From Hypomyces perniciosus (Eukaryota; Ascomycota; Sordariomycetes; Hypocreales; Hypocreaceae), in the NCBI GenBank assembly GCA_008477525.1, contig SPDT01000004.1:4588001-4652000 (forward strand): a stretch of 64,000 nucleotides of DNA, written 5' to 3'. The position numbers and the translations under genes were made by a program. The notes under the pieces are model-generated. The model did not search any database, was not told the DNA's origin, and worked only from the letters and a program-made list of their open reading frames with translations. Position 1 is the first letter of the stretch. Each line of letters starts with the position of its first letter. Positions 32,850-42,552 of the stretch are shown here, one piece after another.

Positions 32850-33890
32850 CTACATAACTCTCTTGAGCCAAGTCTGCTTGGCTGAAATCGCAGCGTGAAT
32901 AAGGGGGACATCAGGATTAACCATTCCATCGAATAAGTGGAAGGCTCCTGGCCAGACGTGTAGTTCACAAGTTGATCCGCAACGCCACATATTCATGGCG
33001 TACATTACTGCAGGATCACGGAATACCTCGCACTCAGCCGCGTCGATGTAGGTTTGTGGAAGATTTGACAAATCTTCCGCTCGGGAGGGTGACTGATACG
33101 GTGTTACCTTGTCCGTTCCCCGGTCCCCCTCTCCAATAACATGGCCCCACGCCATGCGATTCGAGATACCACACCATGGGCTACCGTATTCGAACTGCTG
33201 GTCCGAGAGGCTTTCGCATCGATCATCCAACATGGGCGATAACAGCATCTGAGCCTTGATGGGAATCACGGGAGACGTCCTGTCTCGAGCCATGAGGCAT
33301 ATGGCCGCTGCCAGGGCTGCACCGCCAGACACGCCGAAGACAACGATGGCACTGGGGTCTATACCCAAGGTTGCGGCGTTCTCAGATAACCAGACAAGTC
33401 CAGCATAGCAATCCTCTGCGGGCCCAGGGGCGCGAGTCTCTGGCGCAAGGCGATACTCGACGGACACAACGAGGCACTCAATGCCTTTGAGGAGATGCAG
33501 AAGCTCCGTAACGGCAGTGAAACGATCACCAGCAACCATGCCGCCGCCATGCATGTGATACAAGGCTGGGAGCGCAGCCGATGTCGGCTGCCGCGGCCCA
33601 AATACGGACAGAATGATACTGTTGCCATCAGACCCAGGAATATAATGCTCCGTGTGCTTGAGATGCGGCGCGCTCTTGATGATGGTGTCAGCGTTGTAAA
33701 CAAACGCGTCACCTTCTTCGCCAGTTGATACACCGCGCATGAAGTCGAGATCCAATTCTTCAGGGAGCAGGCATGAATCAATGATTGGTGCAAGTGCTGG
33801 ATCAATGTCTGGGCGTGGGATCTTGATCCTTGAATCAAGCTGTGCGGCTTGGGAGTAAGGAAACGGATACGTCGATAGTTCTTTAGCCAT
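32850..33890 (-). CDS. HSL-type (Abhydrolase_3) esterase/hydrolase
   Basis: 346 codons, full family length, single exon. Motifs in order: oxyanion-hole MHGGGMVAGDRF (residues 113-124), VEYRLAPE (144-151), nucleophile elbow FGVSGGAA (Ser188), the acid position in AAECEVFRDP, where the usual Asp is replaced by Glu288, and His318 in GAFHLFDG. No signal peptide, so probably cytosolic. The family hydrolyses short acyl esters. Lying between the transporter and the acetyltransferase of an isocyanide cluster, it could remove acyl groups, release the product, or open an imported ester (inference). Two TGCTCA motifs lie 210-255 bp upstream. The gene is separated from the acetyltransferase stop by about 480 bp. 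Confidence 0.88.
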   Translation of the reverse strand: MAKELSTYPFPYSQAAQLDSRIKIPRPDIDPALAPIIDSCLLPEELDLDFMRGVSTGEEGDAFVYNADTIIKSAPHLKHTEHYIPGSDGNSIILSVFGPRQPTSAALPALYHMHGGGMVAGDRFTAVTELLHLLKGIECLVVSVEYRLAPETRAPGPAEDCYAGLVWLSENAATLGIDPSAIVVFGVSGGAALAAAICLMARDRTSPVIPIKAQMLLSPMLDDRCESLSDQQFEYGSPWCGISNRMAWGHVIGEGDRGTDKVTPYQSPSRAEDLSNLPQTYIDAAECEVFRDPAVMYAMNMWRCGSTCELHVWPGAFHLFDGMVNPDVPLIHAAISAKQTWLKRVM

Positions 33891-34098
33891 CTTGTAAGAA
33901 ATGTCAACAACTCACGAGTTTGCACTGAACTGTCCAGGTCGTTCTTTAAGCGAAGCAAAATGCCTACAACCCCTCCGCTGTAATTAAGTAGCGAGGATTA
34001 TATGAGGTCTGTGAAAGAAGGATGCGCCTTTGTATGGATGTTTGACATTAGCTACATGCGGATGCGGATACCTATGCGGGATATCGCGACGGCTATAC

Positions 34099-34145
34099 GT
34101 GCTCAAAACGGAAGAACTCTCTCAAGCCGGCCGACATTCTGCTCA
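34099..34145. promoter_or_regulatory. Putative Mac1-like sites upstream of the HSL-type hydrolase
   Basis: GTGCTCA at 34,099-34,105 and TGCTCA at 34,140-34,145, same orientation, 41 bp apart, in the promoter region of the 33,890 start. Confidence 0.38.
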
Positions 34146-34373
34146 CCCCCAACTTGCTACGCCTGCATCTTTTCTTCGCTAAGACTGTACATGGCACTGT
34201 GCGAATGAGTCTTATTCATCTCTCGCTTGGTCCAGCTAAAGAAGAGTGATCTATGACATGGCGAAATTTATGCTTCTCCCCTTACGGTCTAAGCTATTAT
34301 ATGGTAAGATATCCATACGCACTGTCCACGAATCCTTCGCCATTGAGAGAACGAAAGGTTCTCTGGGACCTTT

Positions 34374-35873
34374 TTATTGATATTTCTCGAAGTACTTCTC
34401 GAGCTCCTGGTTGATTTTGTCTAAAACATCGTCTTCGAGAACACCCTCCTGCCAGCTAAAACCTACCGTCATTGATCCATTCCCACCAGTGGCAACACTA
34501 ATAGTGACTGCCGCACCAGAGACCAGAGCACTCCGGCTGAGCATCACTTTTCCTACCTGCCAAAGAGGAGGTTTTTCGGTCGTGGCACTAACGGAAGATG
34601 AGAACAGTCCGACATTTGTCACCTCGAACGCCGCTTCGCGAGGCTTTCCAAGCATCGAGTTAAAGATGACGGAAATATCTCGGATGGTCTCTATGAAGGA
34701 AATGGTTGCATAAGGTTCCCCAGAAGGCGACAAGTCGCCGAGGTACCCTTTCATTATTTTGGAAACATGCTGAGCCCCTGCCCAAACATTTTCCCAACCG
34801 GGACCCTGAAACGTCTCCTCAGGCCGTAGGAACTGCACTTTAGTGGCGTCAAAATACGTTCCAATCGTACCATTGGCGACTTCGGGAGGCAGTTGGAGCC
34901 ATGGACGTAAGTTGACTGGGATAATGCCGGTCAGGGCCTCAGTGGTTGGTGGAAGGATACTGAACAGAACCGTTGAGATCATGGATGTCACGACGGATGT
35001 TATTGATAGATTTTTCTCTTTGCATTCTTGGAAGAACGCCTTGGACGTGCTCGGCGAGAGATAAAGAGACGCCCAGCGCGATTTGCAAGGTGCGTAGATG
35101 GAGCTGCCCGTCCACTCTTTGAGATTTGTTATAGAAGAGCTGGAGGGCGTTGGGTTGATGGGCAGGGGATGTAATTCTGCAAGAGGTGGCATGACCGTGG
35201 TGTTCTCATCCGGCACGACAACTTCCACAGTCCTGGATTCAGGCGAGGGAGAGGAGGAAGCAATGTCTAGAGCACTGCGGAAGGTGTTGTGGAACACCAA
35301 ACCAGAGACTCCATCGCCAATAGCATGGTGATGGATGAAAGACGCCGTGAATTGCTTATCTTCTCCAGGGCTTTGCAGAATAATCAGGCACCAGAACGGC
35401 AAGGTGCCGTATTCACACTTGAAGTCGGTATTGTGCTGGTCCTCAAGGATTGCGTCAAGTTCTCTGTCTTCCCCTTCAATGTCACTAGCTAAAGGCTGGA
35501 CTCGTTTGAGGAACTTGATGCTTCGGTTGAGATCGATCGAAGGAAGCGAGGCAAAGTACGTATCAGAAGTGTCTTCGTTGACGGGGATGGCGAACAGTAT
35601 CCGGTGCTTGCGGATCACATCCCCGGCTGCAGCGAAGATGAGTCGACGCAAGTCGGATACAGCTGGAGACGGAGACGAGGACTCAGACAACTTGTAGTGG
35701 GCTGTGAGACCGACATTGTTGAAGAACCCTAGGTGATGGCAAGATGCCGAGACTTGCTCTAGTTTGCCTGTGATAACCGATCAGTTCGAGCGCAATGTCA
35801 AGTTACGAATGCGCAGAATGGCTTTTGAAATACCTAAAGGCCGCAACTTTTCGAGCTGCTGAATGACAACCAT
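34374..35873 (-). CDS. Alcohol O-acetyltransferase-like enzyme (AATase family), two exons
   Basis: Model: exon 1 35,873-35,834, intron 35,833-35,768 (66 nt, GTATTT...CACAG), exon 2 35,767-34,374; 477 residues. Exon 1 supplies the start MVVIQQLEKLRPL and joins in phase to GKLEQVSASCHHLGFFNNVG, the typical N terminus of yeast/fungal alcohol acetyltransferases (LRP.G.LE..S...H.LGF.N). The catalytic HxxxD motif is HHAIGDGVSG (His161, Asp165). A conserved block PVNLRPWLQLP follows in the second half. The family moves acetyl from acetyl-CoA to an alcohol. It is transcribed away from the isocyanide synthase across a shared 732-bp promoter, so co-regulation is likely. A role in acetylating the alcohol part of the isocyanide ester is inferred; A. 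fumigatus crm has, as I recall, an O-acetyltransferase too. Confidence 0.87.
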
Positions 35874-36222
35874 CCTGCTGAAACTAGGCTTCGATTTTGC
35901 GAACAATTGTTGAGTCGCCCCGAGCATAGTCAATGGTTTAAGCTGCGCAACCCAAACCGAGTTGACATTGGCGTTTGCCGCTGGTCAGGATGAGCCCTCC
36001 GTCGGCTGAGCTAGGAGATATGAGATGGGACTGCCATACGCAGCAATTGCAAATACTCGATTCAGCTCAATCCCGGTCCGGTCCTTTCGGACGCTGAGCT
36101 GCAACAATTATTAATGCCAGGAACTACTCGTCTTCTGGCTGAAGACACTATTGATTTAGTTTCCCCACCCTTAGATCCACGATAGCTACATGGCCCTGTC
36201 AATTTTCTGCACAAGGGCAAAC

Positions 36223-36339
36223 GTGCTCATCGATCATGCATAAAGGTCCCCAGTCATCTGCCTCAAACGTGCTCTAATCCCGGGCAGAGAATGTTTGTCA
36301 GATAAGTGCTCAGGATAAGCAGATAGACATGCCTGCTCA
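36223..36339. promoter_or_regulatory. Cluster of Mac1-like motifs in the divergent acetyltransferase/isocyanide synthase promoter
   Basis: GTGCTCA at 36,223-36,229, GTGCTCT at 36,269-36,275, GTGCTCA at 36,306-36,312 and TGCTCA at 36,334-36,339, all in the same orientation within 117 bp. They lie about 270-380 bp upstream of the synthase start and 350-470 bp from the acetyltransferase start. The reported Aspergillus Mac1 site is, as I recall, TGTGCTCA; budding-yeast Mac1 sites (TTTGCTCA) also usually occur in multiples. Confidence 0.5.
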
Positions 36340-36605
36340 TATTGTACTTCTGTATGGTTCCTATGAAGTGCAGTGTCACAGGAGCCGAGGCTAACTAGCC
36401 TTCCTATTCCCTTGCGGTTGCTCCTGTGGGCTTATGTCCCCGGATAAGGTATGAAATAGAAAAATAAAGAGCTTTTCTTTTTCTGCACGTTCTAGATTGA
36501 TAACAGAGGCTTTGAGACGAGACGCACAACTGTGGTATGAGGTGTCCTTGTCACAACGGCCCTCCATCACCATCGCCGTGTATCATCTCTCCTTCATCCT
36601 ATACA

Positions 36606-39600
36606 ATGTCTCACTCAATATCCCACAGAGATACAATGGAAGTGAAAACAGCAGATTGCAGCCCAGTCGGTGGCCTTACTGCGAACGACGACAACTCCTC
36701 AACCCCTATTTTGCAAACCAGAGATAAAGTCAGGGAGATTTCTCGTCGCATCTTGGATATCGTTTTTGAGTATGCACTCAACAAATTCGATGATTCAAAG
36801 GAGCGATTGGAGAAAGGTGCGGATAACTTCCTGCCAGTCATTGACAAATTCGTGGCAGCCGGGACGCGGGTAGAAGCATGCCTCCCTGCATTCCCATTCA
36901 AGTCCGCCAACAAGGTGTACAAGGTGCTCGGTCCTCTGCCTGATAAGGCTGAAGAGCTAGCACTCGACCGGTTGAATACCATGTGCAGGCGCATACGGGA
37001 AGTATACTCGCCCGGCGCTCAAGTTACCATCATCTCAGATGGCATCACATACAATGGTACGCTGATATATCGCATTATATCCAACGAGACTCAGCACAAT
37101 ATGAAACATGGCTAATGAAGTCGCATCATCTCACATTGTTAGACTTGTTATGTATATCTGATCAAGATACTTGGGCCTACGGGGAGGCTCTACGCAAGAT
37201 GGCCATCTTAAATAAGTTCAACTACATCAACTTTTCTAGAATGAGAGACCTGCTAGAATTTCCTCTGCCTGAAAAGATGACTGAAATCACTTATGTCGCC
37301 AACTGCACCACTTTCCGTCGACTCCTCCTCAACAGGCACGGCAGAGTTGACCTCGATATTGATCATCAGATTGCCACGAATCCTGATACGAAGCTAGTTT
37401 ACCTCGGCTACAAGAGATTCTTGGAGTCTGATTTGAAGCACATCTTCCCACGAGGGGCGGATCGAACTGCCAATAGCTATAGGAGGGATTGCAAATATCT
37501 CGCCAAGCAGATGCTAATAAGAGGAGATGTGAGTAAAGAAGCCTGATCAAGTGTATACCTCTCTCCGGTTCCTGACTTGTTTCATGTTCAATAGGCTTTT
37601 GCGCGGGCAGTCAAGAACTCTTTCCCCAACCATTTGCGACTTTCCATCCACGAGTCGGTCGGGTTGAACAAGGTCTCGATATGTCTGCTCAACACCAAAA
37701 CAGGATTCACAACTCCCTGGCACTGCAGCGTCGCTCAGCTGGCGGATGGGGAATGGATCAGCGCTCCTATGGGGGAGTTTAGCAACGACCAAAGGCTGGA
37801 ACTCGTGTATGAAGACGGCCGGTCAAGCTACTTCAAGGAGAAGCCGTGGGAGAGGGACGCCTTGGGCACCAATAACCAGGCAACGGCAAGCTACCTTAAA
37901 GAAGCCAAACCACTGAGCGCCAGCGAGTATCTTGGTGGAGTATCTACACCCACGGTGGCCTCGCCTGCTGTCAGCTCACATACTTTGGCCTCACCCAGCA
38001 CGTTTTCTGTCTTCTCACCCCGGGCGAACATAGCAGGCAGCGCCGCTACTACACCAGAGACACAATCTCCTCCCAGCCTCGCATCAAGCGGTCCAGAAGT
38101 CATTGCGGAGGATAGTTTATATAGTACTTCATTGTCAGTAGAGAAAGACGAAACTGCTGAGATACCGTATGGGAAAAGGCTCATTCCTCAGATCATAGAC
38201 AGCCTGGCCTCTACCGAGCCGGCGCGTATTGTCTTCTCACTGACGACACTCTCTGGCAATTCACTCGAGTTTCGACGAATTTCCGCTCGCACTTTCGCAC
38301 AGGCTGTTGACAAAACTGCTTGGTGGCTTCATAACCAGGTTGGTACATCTGACTCTATCCAGCCTATCGGCTACATTGGTCCACGTAAGTTGAGAACGAG
38401 CGCCTGACTACCCAGCCTTTTGGAGTGATGGGTACTAACATTCTATGTTTTACGAAGATGATCTACGACACGTTCTATTGACATATGCATGTGTCAAGGC
38501 TGGGTATGCGGTAAGTTTATGACACAATGATTCGATGCCTCTCTTCAGCCGGTTAACGAAGTTTCACTCCTGCAGGCCTTGTTTCTCTCGCCCAAGAACA
38601 ATGTCGAAGGAGCTCTCGCAGTCCTCGAGACAACAAACTGCAACATCTGGGTCAACGCCGGTGAGGTGTCTCCCGTTCCTCTGGTTAAGGAGGTCCTTCA
38701 GAAACGCTCCATGAACGTTCTGCAGCTCCCTCTGCTCAACGATCTGCTCGATTCTACATCCACAGAGCCTTTTCGGTATACCAAGACGTTTCAGGAGGCC
38801 ATTGATGATCCCTTCTGCTTCCTGCATACATCTGGGACCACCGGTGTGCCCAAACCTATTCCCTGGTCTCATGGACTGATAGGCACAATGGATGCGGTGC
38901 GACTGCTGCCTCCTGTTGAAGGCCACGAAGATTTGCTCCCATGGACATCTGATTGGAAGGCAGGCGATACAATCTACTCATCATTCCCCATGAGCCACGT
39001 ATGTAACTTGAATTCTCCCCCGACTCTATGAAAACTTGGCAAGACTGCTTTGCTGACCGTAATGATGATAGGGTGCTGGTATCATCATGGATATTCTTAT
39101 GCCCGCACTCTTTAACCTGCACTGCGTCCTGGGCCCCCCCGGCGTTCTACCGAATGTCAATCTTGTGGAAACTCTTGCAGAGAGTGCTGAGATTGATATC
39201 TGGAGCATGGTACCGTCTCTTGTTAATGAAGTAGGTGAAACGCCTGAAGTATTGGCCAAGCTGAAGTCATCCAAGTTCATCTGTGCATCTGGCGGTCCTG
39301 TCAGCCCAGTCAGCGCTGGCAAGGTAAACGAGGTTATAAGAGTACTGAATTTGACTGGTACAACAGAAGGTCTGTTTATCGGCAACCTCGTCACATCGAG
39401 GGAGGACTGGTTCTGGTTCTGCTTCCATCCCTACTCTGGCTTCGAGTTCAAGGCAGTCGGGGACGACACGTTTGAGCACTGGGTTCATCGCAACGAGAAC
39501 TGGCCTCTTTTCCAGGGTATCTTCCATACTTTCCCAGACAAACAATCGATCAACTTTAAGGACCTATATATGAGACATCCTACCAAGCCGAACCTGTGGG

Positions 39601-41909
39601 CCTTCACTGGAAGAAGCGATGATCTCGTCGTTCTATCTAACGGGTACAAGATAGTGCCTCTAGAAATCGAAGCTTATATCTCTACCCACCCAGCAATCGA
39701 AGGATGCCTAGTTTTCGGCGCTGGGCAGCCCCAGGCAGGTCTGCTCATAGAACTGAAAGACCCGGCATATAAGACCGACGAGCTCATCGAAAGCATTTGG
39801 GAAACGGTCAAGAAGGCCAACTCCATGTCTCGGCACAAAGACCAGCTGCTAAGGGACTTTGTCACTTTTGCGGAACCCGACAAGCCCTTCATCCGCACAG
39901 ATAAGGGCACCATAAAGAGACCGGCGACCTTGGCGCTCTACATCGATTACATAGAGCGTTTCTACAGTTCACGTAGTGATGATATTGCCAGCTCTTTCCT
40001 GGTCGACACAAGCTCGCCCGAATTAATCCAGGACTGTATCCGCGAGATTCTCGCCTCTTCATTTCCCGCGATCCAGGCAGCATCTCCTGAAGCGGATCTG
40101 TTTGATCTGGGACTGGACTCCCTTGGCGTCTTTGCTGCCGTTAAGACGATCCGGGTAGCTACGGGGCTAGGCGAAAATATTGCTCCTCGCCACGTCTACG
40201 CCAATCCCACCATTGCAGGTCTCTCTTTGACTATCGCAGTGCTGGTGGCCAAGATGAAGAGTGCAAGTGAAGCAACCTCATCCGATAAGCCAGCTGATGA
40301 TGACGTGACGAAGATGAAGCGCGTCATTGAGCAGCACAAGGCGAGACAATCGTTTAAGCTGAACGCATTCGACTATGTCAACCCGAACCATGGCATGGGC
40401 TTAGTCTTCTACCTCCCCCTCCAAGAAGGAGCTGGTTTCAAGCAAGTATTTGATAACCTACAAGAGGGCCTCAACCGCACATTCGATCTGATTCCAGCCC
40501 TCAGCGGCAAGATGATGAACTGCTCAGAGCAGGAAATTGGCTTCACCAAGGGAGACCTTTGCGTGACGATTCCCACGTTTTCCATGGCAGCCTCTGTTCG
40601 CAATCGCCTCGTCTATAAGGATCTCTCTGGCGTCCTCCCGTCATTTGACCAGTTGCGAGCCGCAGGCTTCGCGCCGTCAGCCTTCAAAGATGGTCTCGTC
40701 TTACGGGACGATCCGTTCCCCAAGATGCCCGCAGATATCTTTGTCGGACAAGCTAACTTTGTCTCTGGTGGCTGTATTCTCGCCGTCGATCTAAACCATT
40801 GCTGCCTTGATGGCCTCGGTGTCATGGTCGCTCTTAAGGCCTGGGCCGAGAACTGCAGATATCTGCTGGGCGATGAGTCTGCTACCTGCCAGTGGTATGA
40901 CCCCGAAAGCTTCAACCACAGCTTGCCAGAGATTATTCACAAGCAAGAAGGCCGAGCCCGGCCGCTTTACGAGGTTGATCCTGGTACATGGGGTTTCCTG
41001 CCATTCTTTCCTCCCGACGACGAGATTCAGACCACCCCTATAACCATCGAGAAGTCGCCCAGGACGGCTGATGACAAGTCTATCGTTTCCAACAAGGTCT
41101 CAAAAGAAGGAGCTCTCCCTCCTCGACCTAGTTTCACCCTGCACTCAGTCTGGCCACTGCCTCGCGCTGAGAGATGCCTGAAGACTACCTTGTTCCTGAT
41201 CCCGCCGGAAAGGCTGGAGATGATGAAGAAGGATGTCATAGCCGATCCCGCGGCCAAAAGGGTAATCACGTCCATTAGTGACATTGTGCAAGCTTTCTTC
41301 TGGCGTGCTGCCATCAGGGCAAGATACCGTGTGGCTAAGGAAATCCGTAAGGAGGCCTTCGGACCTGACGACATGTCTATTCTCGAGTTGCCCACCGACG
41401 GCCGCCCATATTTCTCCTCCCTGCTGCCATCAACCTACATGGGCAGCCTGCTCATCCTAAATCGATGTAGTATGCCTATCAAGACTCTCTGCTCTCCGGA
41501 AACAAGCATCGGTAGCATCGCGTATCAGCTCCGCCGGGCCACCGCGCGCATCACGCCCTCACTCTTGCACGATGCGTTTACTATCCTGCAGTCTCTTCCA
41601 GACCACAGCAGGTTTTCCACCGCCAATATGGGTCTGGATCATATGCACGCCATGATATCTAATATGATGCTATTGCCGTCTAATGAGATCTGCTTTGGAG
41701 ACAAATTCTTCGCCAACGGGGGCTCTCCTGAGTCTTTGAGGCCGCAGCTTGAGCGTGGCAATGACCGGTTCCGGTTCCTGGTCATTTTCCCCATCAAGAA
41801 GGATGGGGGCGTGGAGCTTGTCTTGGGCACGCACCCTGAAGAGTTGGAGATGTTTAGGACGGATGAAGAGTTTACGAAGTATGCGGAGCTTGTAGACACT
41901 AGCTGCTAA
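36606..41909 (+). CDS. crmA: CrmA-like isocyanide synthase - NRPS-like hybrid (ICS-A-T-transferase)
   Basis: Six exons: 36,606-37,056; 37,143-37,528; 37,595-38,384; 38,458-38,510; 38,576-38,998; 39,072-41,909. All junctions are GT-AG and in phase (intron 3 has TACTAAC); 1,646 residues. The start at 36,606 is the first good ATG before the domain; 36,636 is an alternative. Domains: DIT1/PvcA isocyanide synthase about 40-385 (ACLPAFPFKS 91-100, ISDGITYND 143-151, TPWHCSV 319-325); Ser/Thr/Pro linker to about 468; adenylation domain (HTSGTTGVPKP 644-654, GTTEG near 797, TGRSDD 880-885, TDKGTIKRP with Lys983); carrier with LGLDSL (Ser1051); C-terminal BAHD-like transferase with HCCLD (His1277, Asp1281). 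Expected chemistry: turn an amino acid into its isocyanide, adenylate it, load it on the carrier and transfer it to an alcohol. A. fumigatus CrmA, as I recall, uses valine; the substrate here is unknown. Confidence 0.9.
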
Positions 41910-42362
41910 TCATTCTTTAGGTAGAATGCTGTTTGTTCCATGCAGATCATTGCGGCGTATTACCTCTGATCGGAACCAGCTGCTTCCATATAGTGTGTAC
42001 AGTGTATATGCGTTGAAGATGGACCAACATATTTATACTGCATATGTATTAGTTGTGATATTGTATAGATAATCTCTACACATGCGCTTATATAAAACTT
42101 GAGAAGCCGTGCGCAATCTTGAACTCGCTGCGATGTCTCATTATGTTTATTGTTGATAAACGATGCTCTTCATAACTTCGCGTGGCATATTGAATCATCA
42201 GCTTGAGTTGCGTCCTATCCTATACGCAAGCACCTGGCATCACTATACCCAACACGGAGCGTGCGCTTGAGTCTTTCATACAGACAGACAGCGGCTAGTA
42301 GTATTACGGCCGGTGCCGAGCATGACCCCAAGGATCTATGGGATCTCAGGACCCTTGCGAAA

Positions 42363-42388
42363 TGAGCAAGTTATTATATGCATGAGCA
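42363..42388. promoter_or_regulatory. Two Mac1-like sites upstream of the plus-strand MFS gene
   Basis: ATGAGCAAG occurs twice, at 42,362 and 42,382, exactly 20 bp apart. Read on the minus strand each is CTTGCTCA, one base from the yeast Mac1 consensus TTTGCTCA. They sit about 165-190 bp before the start codon. Confidence 0.45.
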
Positions 42389-42552
42389 AGTTTTCTAAAG
42401 AGGATGCGCTATCTCATTCACCCCCACACCCACTCACTCATTCACTCACACCTTCAACTCATCTTCGACTGCGTTGTTTAACTTGCCAACTCTACATTCT
42501 CATAAAACTAACAGCTTCCCGTCTTCAGCTTGTTGCGCAGACTGAGCAGACC

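Noticed and set aside
36983..37115. Overlapping frames suggesting two separate genes (an ICS N-terminal gene and a downstream gene)
   Set aside because: A GTACGC...TTGTTAG intron (37,057-37,142, with GCTAATG branch-like sequence) joins ISDGITYN to DLLCISDQDTW in phase, giving a normal isocyanide synthase sequence.
38385..39071. Apparent stops between the ICS part and the adenylation domain, which could mean a pseudogene
   Set aside because: Three consensus introns (38,385-38,457; 38,511-38,575; 38,999-39,071) restore one continuous adenylation domain.
42313..42552. 80-codon N-terminal extension of the right MFS transporter
   Set aside because: The paralog lacks it, the sequence is a C/T-rich leader, the extension starts with a non-ATG codon, and it covers the Mac1-like sites; start set at 42,553.
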